A DNA stretch of 64,000 nucleotides from Planctomycetota bacterium (GTDB taxonomy: Bacteria; Planctomycetota; Brocadiia; Brocadiales; Brocadiaceae). This document shows positions 46,846 through 56,462 of this stretch, piece by piece. The number at the start of each line of letters is the position of its first letter. Within the stretch, counting starts at the first letter, position 1. The position numbers were made by a program, and so were the translations under genes. The notes beneath the pieces are model-generated. The model made no database searches and had not been told where the DNA came from. It was given only the letters and a program-made list of their open reading frames with translations. The stretch covers positions 1-64,000 of the forward strand of contig VGXV01000006.1 in NCBI GenBank assembly GCA_016873165.1, written 5' to 3'.

Positions 46846-48066
46846 ATGAATAAAAAATCAATTGATGATTACTCCAATTTGGCTAATTACTATTACACAC
46901 AAGGCAATTTGAATGAAGCAATAACACATTTTGAAAAAATAGCCGCATTGAATCCTCACGAATACAAAGTTTTCCAAAGCATAGGGGTGTTAAACTATTT
47001 ATTAGGAAATCTAAAAGATGCTGAAAAAAATTTTAAAAAAGCAATATCGCATGATCATAATAACACTGAAGCTCTTTACGGCCTAGGGAATGTGTTTCTT
47101 AAACAAAGAGAGATTTTTTTGGCTATTACTGCTTTTCTGAGATGTTTAAATATTGATTTATTAATGGATAAAGCAAAGAGAAAGCTCGATGAGTGTTACC
47201 TTACTCTAAACAAAAACCTTTTAAATAATACTGAGTATTTCGATCCTTTCTCTGAATCATATCTTTCATCAGTTTACAATATTCGACCCTTAAAAAAAAA
47301 TATTACCGCAGAGAAAAATAGATACAACAATCAGACAACTAATGGCTATTTCGCTTGCAATGATGGTAGAACTTGCTCTTTTTGCAACGGTGTTTTAGAT
47401 GGGCCAATTGTTAAGGATTTGCTCAAATGTAATACTTGTGGAATTTATAGAAAACAGCTATTTCCTTCAAAGGAAGTAGTCCGTGAACAACTCAAAGGAT
47501 TTATGCTTAGCGCCTGTTTTGATAAAGTACGAGAAGCATCCAGATTGCGTGACGCAAAATACCAGGTATCTATATTAGAAAAACATAGCAAACCGGGGAA
47601 ACTATTTGATGTAGGCGCTGCTGCCGGTTTTTTTATGAAAATTGCAAATGATCATGATTGGATAGTAGATGGCAATGAAATCAGTGCAAACGCGATTTTG
47701 TGGTGCAAGGAAAAGTATGGTTTAGATATAAGATATGGCTTTTTGGAAGAAATTAATCTGCCAAAAAATTATTATGATGCGGTTGTCTTATGGCATTCTT
47801 TGGAACATGTATTTAATCCTCAGCTAACGTTAGACATTTGCAAAGAAATATTACGCTTAAATGGTTTACTATTAATAGCTGTTCCAAATAAATATGGGCA
47901 TGATTTAAGCAAATATTACGAAGAATTACATTTTTTTGAATTTAATTTGAATGGATTACATTGGTGGTTACAGAGTTACGGATTTGAACCTCTGGAAATA
48001 ATCGTTATAGACCATGAGGAAATTCCTCAGATAAATTTACTTTACAAAAAAAGCAACATTCATTAA
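46846..48066 (+). CDS. TPR protein with zinc-ribbon and SAM methyltransferase domain
   Basis: 406 residues. TPRs at 8-115; a four-cysteine ribbon (CSFC and CNTC, about 177-207); then a class I methyltransferase (about 230-390) with LFDVGAAAGFFM and LWHSLEHVFNP, of the Methyltransf_23 type. It may methylate a sugar or glycan-bearing peptide held by the TPRs. The zinc ribbon is unusual for this combination. First gene of the plus-strand part of the locus. Confidence 0.85.
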   Translation: MNKKSIDDYSNLANYYYTQGNLNEAITHFEKIAALNPHEYKVFQSIGVLNYLLGNLKDAEKNFKKAISHDHNNTEALYGLGNVFLKQREIFLAITAFLRCLNIDLLMDKAKRKLDECYLTLNKNLLNNTEYFDPFSESYLSSVYNIRPLKKNITAEKNRYNNQTTNGYFACNDGRTCSFCNGVLDGPIVKDLLKCNTCGIYRKQLFPSKEVVREQLKGFMLSACFDKVREASRLRDAKYQVSILEKHSKPGKLFDVGAAAGFFMKIANDHDWIVDGNEISANAILWCKEKYGLDIRYGFLEEINLPKNYYDAVVLWHSLEHVFNPQLTLDICKEILRLNGLLLIAVPNKYGHDLSKYYEELHFFEFNLNGLHWWLQSYGFEPLEIIVIDHEEIPQINLLYKKSNIH

Positions 48067-48143
48067 AAGGTGTTTCCTTTGTTATTCAAAACTCGTATAT
48101 CCTCTTTTAACCGCTATCACATAAATTTTCCAAAAGGAATTAT

Positions 48144-49373
48144 ATGCAAAAATATAAAATTTTTATTGAAAAAGCTTATCAAATGTTGAAAGAAGGAAAA
48201 GATGAGGAAACAAGAACACAATTACGAGATATTATTTTGGATCAAATAAAAGACAGGGAAAATTTAAAAAAGTATAATTCCGAAGATTATATAAAATTGG
48301 GAGAGTGTTGTAATTTGGTCGGATTATACACAGAAGCAGTAAAGAGTTTTTCTGAAGCTGTACGTCTGGCGCCAAACAGAGATGATGCATGGTTATATCT
48401 GGGTAAGATTTTACAGAATAACGGTAAGCCTGAAAATGCCATTTCTGCATTTGAAAAAGCAATTGCAATTAACCCAAACCAGTATGAAGCACAAGAAAAA
48501 CTACTCCAATGCAAGATTTCCACCGCTTTTAATACTTCTTCCAAAGATTGTAATATTAATAATATATTGTTCGATGGAATAGTAAAGCTTTTAAAATCGA
48601 ATAAAGATATTCTGGGAAAAATTGCTTTTCAACCTTTTTTTGAATGGCTATATCTGTATTCAATAACAGGAATGAACTATGGAGGAATCGTCGATAATAT
48701 CCATACCAGTGGCGAATTATTTGCAATCAAACATGTCGCTAAACATATCGCACCGGAGAAGGATCCCATTGTTTTTGATGTTGGCGCAAATAAGGGTGAA
48801 TTTTCATTAAAAGTACTTGAATATTTCGGCAAAAACGTAAATGTTTATTGTTTTGAACCAAGCATTCTTATTTTTAAAGAATTACAGCTCGCATTGAAAG
48901 AATTTCCAAACGCAAAATTGCTCAATATTGCCTTAGGTTTAGGAAACGAAACAGTAACGATGTATGGACACACTTCATCTAGCGGACTTGAAGTGTGTCC
49001 AGAAAATGTAAGAAAAAAAGCAATGAACTATACAGAACGTGTAAACTTTATGCGCCTTGATGACTTTTGCAAACAACATCATATAGATCATATTGATTAT
49101 TTAAAAATGGATGTGGAAGGTTGTGAATTAAACATCTTAAAAAGCGCCCAGAATATGATCAATTCAGATTCAATAGATTTCATTCATTTTGAATTTAACC
49201 ACCCCAGTATTTACTTAAAATTATTTTTTAAAGATTACTACGATTTTCTCTCACCCAAGTATAGTATTTACAGAATCTTGCAGGATGGATTATGTCCTAT
49301 TCAAAATTACTCAGAACATTGTGAAATATTTGCAAATTCAAATTACCTTGCAATAGCTAATTGGATAAAATGA
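48144..49373 (+). CDS. TPR protein with FkbM-family methyltransferase
   Basis: 409 residues: an N-terminal helical/TPR region (about 1-125), then an FkbM-type methyltransferase (about 195-385) with FDVGANKGEFSLKVL and YLKMDVEGCELNIL. FkbM enzymes O-methylate sugars and polyketides. In this locus an O-methyl sugar in the surface glycan is the simplest product. Confidence 0.9.
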   Translation: MQKYKIFIEKAYQMLKEGKDEETRTQLRDIILDQIKDRENLKKYNSEDYIKLGECCNLVGLYTEAVKSFSEAVRLAPNRDDAWLYLGKILQNNGKPENAISAFEKAIAINPNQYEAQEKLLQCKISTAFNTSSKDCNINNILFDGIVKLLKSNKDILGKIAFQPFFEWLYLYSITGMNYGGIVDNIHTSGELFAIKHVAKHIAPEKDPIVFDVGANKGEFSLKVLEYFGKNVNVYCFEPSILIFKELQLALKEFPNAKLLNIALGLGNETVTMYGHTSSSGLEVCPENVRKKAMNYTERVNFMRLDDFCKQHHIDHIDYLKMDVEGCELNILKSAQNMINSDSIDFIHFEFNHPSIYLKLFFKDYYDFLSPKYSIYRILQDGLCPIQNYSEHCEIFANSNYLAIANWIK

Positions 49374-49453
49374 TTTCAGTTATGTACATCGGAAACAACT
49401 ATTGTAGAAAAACATTTTAATGAACAATTCTAATTGAATAATGGAATACTGTA

Positions 49454-52279
49454 ATGGAAGAGTATAGCAAGATAATTGATCATGCAAGCAAAGCTGAAAA
49501 AAATGGGAATTTTGAAGACGCTTACATGTATTATGAAAAAGCTATCATATTAAATCCCCTGAAAGTGATTGCTTACTATAACAGAGCATCTCTTTATTTA
49601 CTGCAAAATAAACAGGATGAGGCAATTTCTGACTTTGAAAAGGCAGCAGAATTGAAACCAGAAGATGCCTCTGTTTATAATAATCTTGGTGTCTTGTATT
49701 ATGGCAAAGGACAACTTGAAGAAGCAGAAAAAAATTTAAAAAAAGCCTTAACATTAAACCCCGATTATTTAGAACCTACATACAGTCTTGCAAAGCTTTA
49801 TCTGAAACAGGAAAAACGGAAAGATGCCATTTCAATGTTAGTTGAATGCCTGAAAATCGATGCTAATTTTGAAAAAGCAAATAAATCATTAATAAAAATT
49901 ATTCAGGAAGCAATTGATAATAAAGAAAAATCAAGGCATATAAATAACGCCGAGGAATTGGTTATGCTCGGAAACGGTTGTTTAGCGCTAAAGAAAGATA
50001 AAGATGCCATGGAATTTTTTGCAGAGGCAACACGTTTGGCTCCTGAATATTCTGAAGGATGGTACCAACTGGGCAAGTTCTATCAGGAACAAGAAAATTG
50101 GGAAAAGGCATTCACCAGTTATGAGCATTGTCTGAGGGTATATCCAGAAAATTCTGATGCACAAGAACGATTTCTGTACTGCAAAATATATTTATCTTCC
50201 GATTCTCAAAAAGAGCCTGAAGACCCATACACTGTTATAGAAAAAGGACTCAAACCACATGTTTTATTTGTAGGGCCGAAATGGATTAATGCTAAACCCG
50301 AATTAGGCATTGTAAACCAATCGCATCATTTGTGGGGTTCTCTGGAGGCTACTGGCTTAACAGAACAAAGTAACTTTCATTTTGACAATTTTTTTATTAC
50401 TCATAATAAAATTGGGGATGGAGCATTATTAGAATTATGCCTGAAAACAAAACCTAATTTATTATTTTTGGATTGGCAACATGGACTTTCCTATAATCCT
50501 AAAATTGAAACATTACAAATAATAAATCACAAAATGAAAATACCAATAGTAGTCGTATGGTGGGATCATGTATGGGATATTCACATAAAAACCGCTGATT
50601 CCATTCAAGAATATGTAAATTTAAATGTTGTCGCCGATACAGGGACTTTTTTTCACAAAGTTTCTCATCCTGAGAAATATTTATTATTGTGGACACCCCA
50701 AGATCAAAGAATATTTTATTCAACAAATGAAGAACGAGACATCCCAATATGTTTTATGGGAAGAACTAACAAGATTGGTCGTCAAGAAGCGGTTAACGCG
50801 CTAAAAACGGCAAATATCGGATTATATCATCCCGGTGGCCAGCACGAGGATAGATTATCGTTAGAAGAGTATGCAAGTATATTTCGGCGTTCAAAAATAG
50901 CCGTAAATTTTTCAGGATCGTTTTCCGGTCACAAACAATTAGTAGGAAGAGTAATGGAGATTACGCTTTCCGGTGCTCTATTGTTGGAAGAAAATAATCC
51001 TGAAACGGCAGGGCTATTTCAACCAATGATAGATTACATCCCCTTTACAAGCATTGAAGATATGGTAAATAAGGCAAAATATTATCTAGAACACGATGAA
51101 GAACGTACTATTATTGCAAAAAACGGCTACCAAAAGGCTGTATCTTTTTATAGTAATCGTATTTTTTGGGAAACGATTTTTTCCCATCTCAACATACAAA
51201 ATAAAAATGAACAGAAAAATAGAAATACTATTAAAAATACTAAAGGAAACAATGCGGAAATATCCACGAACTACGCTACATCAGTACAAATAAAGAACAA
51301 ATTATCACAATCAGAGAAGCTAAAAGTATATATTTACCCAAATGCAAAACCGGTAAACTGCGACGATAATCCTAATTTTGCCAACACCGCACCATTAAGC
51401 AAACAAGGACTGTTTACCTGGATAGATGTAGTAGAGCCTGAAGATGCCGAGTATTTTTATATGGGACAAACAACAGACAGTACAATACATGAATTTGATA
51501 TAAATAAATTTGCATATTTCAATGGCAACGAAGAAAGACACATCATAGACATCGAGGGAGACTGGCATAATCTTTATCTAGATCAGGTTCATCCTTACTT
51601 AAAAAAATCCATTGTCACTATTTCTGGCAATGCTTCATGCCAACCAATTAAGAATTGGAATGTTTGCACAAGACCTCCTTTTTCCTATCTTCTTGCAGAT
51701 ATATTAAAAAACAGACATGAACGTTTTTCTTTTCCGAATAAAAATACGTTTGGATTTAAGGGATGCATTGATAGGGGAATGATTAGAATAAAGGTTGCAA
51801 ATGCGATAAAACTGGCAAATTTAAACTGCGAATATATTATAAACCAGCAATGGTTTGGCAGAACAGAAAAAGACCACCCGGAAGTAAAAAAATATGAACA
51901 ATTTATGCTGAAACATTTATTTGCATTGTGTCCACGAGGCACCGGCCATGATAGTATTCGGTTTTATGAGGCTTGCTTTTTTGAAAGAGTGCCGGTTGTT
52001 ATAAGCGACAGTTTGATAGCGGGGGAAGACTACTATAATATGTCGTTTCTCTTTAGAATTTCCGCCAAATCATCAGAAAAAGAAATAGCCGCTGAGCTTA
52101 AAAGAATATCTGAAATTCCGCTGAGCGAAGCAATTGAAAGAGGTAAAATGGCAAGGCAATATTTTGAGGATGTTATAAGAACATATTATAATGATCCAAC
52201 AAAGTATTTCATTACGTTTCTCAACAGAAATCAATTGCGATTCAAGGACAAGATAGGCAAATTACATTGTATGATGTAA
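49454..52279 (+). CDS. TPR + CgeB-like glycosyltransferase + exostosin-like domain
   Basis: 941 residues. TPRs (5-245), a CgeB-like glycosyltransferase-type region (about 265-575, with FMGRTNKIGRQ and FSGHKQLVGRVMEITLSGALL), an Asn/Lys-rich linker (about 577-615), and an exostosin/GT47-like domain (about 620-925) with CPRGTGHDSIRFYEACFFER and VPVVISDS. It could be a two-site polymerising or extending enzyme. It is the largest plus-strand gene in the locus. Confidence 0.85.
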   Translation: MEEYSKIIDHASKAEKNGNFEDAYMYYEKAIILNPLKVIAYYNRASLYLLQNKQDEAISDFEKAAELKPEDASVYNNLGVLYYGKGQLEEAEKNLKKALTLNPDYLEPTYSLAKLYLKQEKRKDAISMLVECLKIDANFEKANKSLIKIIQEAIDNKEKSRHINNAEELVMLGNGCLALKKDKDAMEFFAEATRLAPEYSEGWYQLGKFYQEQENWEKAFTSYEHCLRVYPENSDAQERFLYCKIYLSSDSQKEPEDPYTVIEKGLKPHVLFVGPKWINAKPELGIVNQSHHLWGSLEATGLTEQSNFHFDNFFITHNKIGDGALLELCLKTKPNLLFLDWQHGLSYNPKIETLQIINHKMKIPIVVVWWDHVWDIHIKTADSIQEYVNLNVVADTGTFFHKVSHPEKYLLLWTPQDQRIFYSTNEERDIPICFMGRTNKIGRQEAVNALKTANIGLYHPGGQHEDRLSLEEYASIFRRSKIAVNFSGSFSGHKQLVGRVMEITLSGALLLEENNPETAGLFQPMIDYIPFTSIEDMVNKAKYYLEHDEERTIIAKNGYQKAVSFYSNRIFWETIFSHLNIQNKNEQKNRNTIKNTKGNNAEISTNYATSVQIKNKLSQSEKLKVYIYPNAKPVNCDDNPNFANTAPLSKQGLFTWIDVVEPEDAEYFYMGQTTDSTIHEFDINKFAYFNGNEERHIIDIEGDWHNLYLDQVHPYLKKSIVTISGNASCQPIKNWNVCTRPPFSYLLADILKNRHERFSFPNKNTFGFKGCIDRGMIRIKVANAIKLANLNCEYIINQQWFGRTEKDHPEVKKYEQFMLKHLFALCPRGTGHDSIRFYEACFFERVPVVISDSLIAGEDYYNMSFLFRISAKSSEKEIAAELKRISEIPLSEAIERGKMARQYFEDVIRTYYNDPTKYFITFLNRNQLRFKDKIGKLHCMM

Positions 52280-52342
52280 AAATACTTGTTTCGAAACAAA
52301 CAATATAATCATGTTCGAAATTATTCAACAGGACGATATATT

Positions 52343-53368
52343 ATGACGGCAAATGCAATGTTACAGGAAATGATTTGTATATTCATACCCACTAAAAACA
52401 GATCTGATTTTCTGGCAAGAGCCTTATATTATTATTTGAGAGTGGGTTTTAAGGGAAAGATTTATATAGGCGACTCAAGCAATGACGCACACGCAGAAAA
52501 AAACAAAAATACAATTGAGATTTTGAAAGACAAATTAAAGATTATTTACCGTTATTTCCCAAACCCTCCCTACATAAACGAAGGTATGTGCGTCAAAGCG
52601 CTTTCAGAAATGGCAGATACTCCCTATGCGGTTTCTTCGGGAGATGACGATTTTTTGATACCCGCAGGATTAGAAAAGTGCGTTGAATTCTTAGAAAAAC
52701 ATCCTGACTATAGCGCGGCACACGGTTTTCGAATTAATTTTTCATTAGAACACGATGGCGCTTATGGCAAAATAATTTCAGGCTATGTTCTTCCCGGCCA
52801 TACAATGGAATCCAACGTAGCCACTGAACGATGGACGGCTTACATACAGGAAGCGTTTGCCACCCAATATTACGTCCATCGGACTGATACATGGCGCAGA
52901 ATGTACCGTGATGTTGATTCTGTTCCTATTCGCTACTTTGGACCGGAATTCCTCCCTTGCAGCCTAACAGCTATTTTAGGTAAAGTAACGCGTCTTGATT
53001 GTTTAACTACAGTGTTTCAAAAAAACATGCATAATACAAGCAATTGGCAGCAAGATAATTTCTTCTTGTTAATTACTAATCCAAAGTGGTATTCTTCCTA
53101 TATCGCAATGAAAGAAAGCATTACAGAGGCTATCGTTTTACAAGATGGAATATCTCATAAAAGCGCTGAAGAAATATTTAACCGAGAACTATGGTTTCAC
53201 CTCGCATTTTATTTACATTCTCAATACCATGTTAAGTATAAAACATCTAATATACCTATAGAAAAACAAGACAATAATATTTTACATTCTGTTTTATTAA
53301 ACCCCTCTTTTCGGTTTTATTCGGATTTTAGACAAATATATCTTTCTGTTTCAACACTAAAAAAATAG
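52343..53368 (+). CDS. TIGR00180-type GT-A glycosyltransferase
   Basis: About 341 residues. IFIPTKNRSDFLARAL and the metal-binding SSGDDDFL (about 107-114) match the GT2-like family called TIGR00180. I prefer the ATG at 52343, with AGGA upstream, over a TTG at 52286 that gives an unlike N-terminus. It is the last gene of the plus-strand glycan group. Confidence 0.85.
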   Translation: MTANAMLQEMICIFIPTKNRSDFLARALYYYLRVGFKGKIYIGDSSNDAHAEKNKNTIEILKDKLKIIYRYFPNPPYINEGMCVKALSEMADTPYAVSSGDDDFLIPAGLEKCVEFLEKHPDYSAAHGFRINFSLEHDGAYGKIISGYVLPGHTMESNVATERWTAYIQEAFATQYYVHRTDTWRRMYRDVDSVPIRYFGPEFLPCSLTAILGKVTRLDCLTTVFQKNMHNTSNWQQDNFFLLITNPKWYSSYIAMKESITEAIVLQDGISHKSAEEIFNRELWFHLAFYLHSQYHVKYKTSNIPIEKQDNNILHSVLLNPSFRFYSDFRQIYLSVSTLKK

Positions 53369-53379
53369 AGTAAAATCCT

Positions 53380-53521
53380 GTATCACTTTAGTTTTTTGAA
53401 AAAACTGTGACAACATAAGGTAAATCTTGCTTACCGGTTTAACCCTGACAGGGTTTCAGAACCCTGTCAGGGTTGCAGAATAGCTGAGAAATCATGTTTT
53501 TTCAAAAAACTAAAGTGATAC
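53380..53521. repeat. 142-bp MITE-like element with 26-bp perfect terminal inverted repeats
   Basis: Arms at 53380-53405 and 53496-53521 are perfect reverse complements and begin GTATCACTTTAG. Inside are two 15-bp palindromes, AACCCTGACAGGGTT (53441-53455) and AACCCTGTCAGGGTT (53460-53474), which are also complements of each other. AAATCCT occurs just outside both ends (53373-53379 and 53523-53529), a possible target duplication. There is no coding capacity. Confidence 0.82.
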
Positions 53522-53661
53522 GAAATCCTTGATTAAATTGGAATAGACAAAATAGAAAAGTTCTCACTCTTTTTTGTTTGTTAATGACTTATTAGGCTTT
53601 ATACCTTGTGCTAGCTTTAATTAAATTGTCACATACTTAAGTATTTTTTATGGAGGAATAA

Positions 53662-55122
53662 ATGAAAATACTTTTTTTATATCCACAATGGACAGGAGAT
53701 TATGGAATTTTTTCACATTTTGCCCGCAAAGCCGGTGTTTGGCCTCCACTTCACTTAGCGCTCCTCGCGGCAATTTCAGAACAAGATGGACATGAGGTTT
53801 CCATAATTGATGCTGAAGCGGACCGGATACCTTTAAAAGATCTCATAGAAAAAGCAATATCATTAAATCCAGACATCATTGGTCTTACTGCAAGAAGCCC
53901 CTTTTTTCATATTACTAAGGAACTTGCAATGGGTTTAAAAGAAAAAAACAATAAAATTCCTATTGCCATTGGAGGTCAACACATAACAATCATGAAAGAA
54001 AAAGCATTTCTCCCGTGCTTTGACTACGCCTTCATTGGAGAAGCCGAAAAAACGTGGCCAGATTTTTTGGAAAAAATAAATAGCGGCGCTCATGATTTGT
54101 CATCTGTTAAGGGTCTTATATATAGAAAGAATGATTCTCATCTCTTCACTGGATTCCAGGAAACAACGAAAGATTTGGATAATTTACCATTTCCTGCAAG
54201 GCATTTGTTAAATATGAAAAATTACACTTTAGGAACAATGCAAGGAACAAAAAATTTCACTTCTCTACAAACAGTAAGAGGATGCCCGTGGAAATGTATA
54301 TTTTGTGCATCTGATGCATTAAACACAACCGATGTCAGAAAACGCTCCCCAAAATCTGTCATTCGGGAAATTAAAGAGGTTGTCAATAAGTTTAATATAA
54401 AACACTTCATGTTTATTGACGATGTGTTAACTTTATACGAAAAACACATATTAGAAATATGCGATTTAATACTTTCTGAAAATTTAAAAATAACCTTTGA
54501 AGGCAGCACAAGAGCAAATTTAGTTAATGAAGAAAATATAAAAATAATGAAAGAGGCTGGACTTATAAGGCTTTCTTTTGGCCTGGAAACAGTGGATGAT
54601 GAGATGAGAAAAACTATGAATAAAAAAGTCCCACTGGAAGCATATACATCCGCAAATCGATTGCTCAATAAGTATGGCATTGAAGCATTAAACTCCGTCA
54701 TGCTTGGTCTGCCAGGAGAAACGAAAGAAACAGTGAGAAAAACCCTTCATTGGCTGAGAAATGCCCGCGAAGTTAAACAAGCAAACTTCGCAATTGCCGT
54801 TCCGTATCCGGGTACAGAACTCCATCGTATGGCAAAGGCAGGAGAACATGGAATTCAGCTATTGTCCGATAATTTCTCTGAATATAGGCGTTATGGCTCT
54901 GCAGTTACCAAAGTAAATGAATTGGAACCAAAAGACCTTATTGATTTACAAAATGAAGGATTTGTGAGTATTTACTCTGCGCCATGGAGATGGATACCGA
55001 TGGTAAAGAAAAATGGTATGTTTGGCGCTTTATTAATGCTGTTCAGATTATTTAGTTTAATTATACAAAAATTTGTATCCAGTAAAGTCCCTCAGAATAT
55101 CGTTCATGCCAAAATTAAATGA
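53662..55122 (+). CDS. B12-binding domain radical SAM protein
   Basis: 486 residues: B12-binding-type domain (1-145) with WPPLHLALLAAISEQDGHEV, and radical SAM domain with CPWKCIFC (C208, C212, C215). GGAGG (53652-53656) precedes the ATG. The C-terminal extension has a hydrophobic stretch (about 450-470) that may be a membrane helix. The substrate is unknown; its domain plan is that of the copies at 31463 and 40754. Confidence 0.9.
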   Translation: MKILFLYPQWTGDYGIFSHFARKAGVWPPLHLALLAAISEQDGHEVSIIDAEADRIPLKDLIEKAISLNPDIIGLTARSPFFHITKELAMGLKEKNNKIPIAIGGQHITIMKEKAFLPCFDYAFIGEAEKTWPDFLEKINSGAHDLSSVKGLIYRKNDSHLFTGFQETTKDLDNLPFPARHLLNMKNYTLGTMQGTKNFTSLQTVRGCPWKCIFCASDALNTTDVRKRSPKSVIREIKEVVNKFNIKHFMFIDDVLTLYEKHILEICDLILSENLKITFEGSTRANLVNEENIKIMKEAGLIRLSFGLETVDDEMRKTMNKKVPLEAYTSANRLLNKYGIEALNSVMLGLPGETKETVRKTLHWLRNAREVKQANFAIAVPYPGTELHRMAKAGEHGIQLLSDNFSEYRRYGSAVTKVNELEPKDLIDLQNEGFVSIYSAPWRWIPMVKKNGMFGALLMLFRLFSLIIQKFVSSKVPQNIVHAKIK

Positions 55123-55160
55123 AACATCCATGACCTTCGGTCACAAAGGGTTATGAAAAT

Positions 55161-55225
55161 GTCACCCTGAGCCACAGGCAAAGGGTCTCGTCAAAAGAGA
55201 TTCTTCGCTTCGCGCTCAGAATGAC
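55161..55225. repeat. Imperfect palindromic intergenic repeat
   Basis: GTCACCCTGAGC (55161-55172) pairs with GCTCAGAATGAC (55214-55225) at 10 of 12 positions, and inner arms (AAGGGTCTC and GAGATTCTT) also pair partly. This resembles the widespread gamma-type intergenic repeats with GACCCTTCG-like motifs. Confidence 0.6.
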
Positions 55226-55285
55226 GGCATAGGAGGTATTTACAGGTGAAATTAAAGTGCGGGGTTACAAATTAACATAATAAAA

Positions 55286-55425
55286 ATGAAAAAGGTTCTC
55301 ATTACTGGTATCCATGGCCAGGACGGAAGTTACTCGGCTGAATTATTCTGCACAAAGGATATGAAGTACACAGAATAATACGTCGTGCAAGTACTTTTAA
55401 TACGGAAGGATTAGATAATATTTTC
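55286..55425 (+). pseudogene. gmd: 5' remnant of a GDP-mannose 4,6-dehydratase gene
   Basis: The ATG at 55286 opens MKKVLITGIHGQDGSYSAEL, the Gmd N-terminus with its NADP motif. A frameshift follows; the next frame continues GYEVHRIIRRASTFNTEGLD, again clearly Gmd. The rest of the gene is missing and a different gene starts at 55449. A broken copy of the enzyme that supplies GDP-4-keto-6-deoxymannose is relevant to the GDP-sugar genes at 26475-33908. Confidence 0.85.
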
Positions 55426-55448
55426 TGTTTTAAATCAAACGATTTTTT

Positions 55449-56462
55449 ATGACTTTCATCATAGAGAAACTCAAAGAAAATGATATAGAAACGGTGGTAG
55501 ACCTTTATTACCACATAGTCGATGAGTTACACTCCAAGAATCCGGAGGTTGACCGTTCGCATTTCCGGAATATCTATACCTCGGATAAATTAAAAAAACG
55601 ATTCGACAATAAAAATTGCATTTACCTTGTCGGGAAAGAAAATGGGAACATCATCGGTTTCGTGTTTGCCTGGATATCTCACCAAATAGGGAATATCTTT
55701 TGGTTGGGAATCGAACCGTCATATAGAAGAAAAGGATACGCAAGCAAACTATTAGAGGAAACTTTGAATATTTTTGCCAACCGGGAGTGTTACAAGGCAA
55801 AGTTTTTTACCTATCCTTCGGAGGAACTGGCAAACCATTTCTTTCAAAAGCATGGATTTACGGAGACTGCTCGCATCGATAAAAGTTTTTTTGGAGTCGG
55901 TGTTGTCTTCATGGTAAAGGAAATTACCCCCGTTCCCGAGGAACACCGTATTAAGAAAATCATATTGGCAGGAGAAGCTGGCCAGGGCATTAAACTTATG
56001 GCTCATATCCTGGCAAATATCCTTACGAAATTAGAAAAGGAAGTTGCCCTTAATCTTGTTTACGACGCTACCGTTCGCGGCGGCAATATCAAAGCGGAGA
56101 TTGTCTATTCTGACGAACCTATCGACGTTCCTTTTTTCGAAGAAGCGGATATCGCACTTCAACTTTCAAGAATACACGACGCCTCTATTAAGGCCAAACA
56201 TATCCTTATTGAATCTTCCGCATGTGGAACCGACTGTAAAAAATGTGATTTACGCTGCCCGGCAAGCGACAGAATTCCTTTTGAAAAAATTGCAACAGAA
56301 CACTTCAGCAGCCCTATTTTTGTAAATATGGTTGCTTTGGGCAAATTACTGCAAAAAATCGGCATTACCATTGAACTGGTAAATTTTGACACCGTCTTTC
56401 CAACACAATTTTTTGATGAAAATATAAGGGCCATTCGGTATGGATACACCTATCAGGATTAA
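55449..56462 (+). CDS. GNAT acetyltransferase fused to 2-oxoacid:ferredoxin oxidoreductase gamma domain
   Basis: 337 residues. Residues 1-157 are a GNAT fold with the acetyl-CoA loop RRKGYAS (93-99). Residues 168-335 resemble the POR/KOR/IOR gamma (PFO_gamma) domain, with LAGEAGQGIKLMA (173-185). A four-cysteine run C259-x3-C263-x2-C266-x3-C270 could bind an iron-sulfur cluster. No alpha or beta oxidoreductase subunits are nearby. Its end overlaps the fumarate hydratase alpha gene by 23 bp, so they are co-translated. The combined role is unknown. Confidence 0.82.
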   Translation: MTFIIEKLKENDIETVVDLYYHIVDELHSKNPEVDRSHFRNIYTSDKLKKRFDNKNCIYLVGKENGNIIGFVFAWISHQIGNIFWLGIEPSYRRKGYASKLLEETLNIFANRECYKAKFFTYPSEELANHFFQKHGFTETARIDKSFFGVGVVFMVKEITPVPEEHRIKKIILAGEAGQGIKLMAHILANILTKLEKEVALNLVYDATVRGGNIKAEIVYSDEPIDVPFFEEADIALQLSRIHDASIKAKHILIESSACGTDCKKCDLRCPASDRIPFEKIATEHFSSPIFVNMVALGKLLQKIGITIELVNFDTVFPTQFFDENIRAIRYGYTYQD

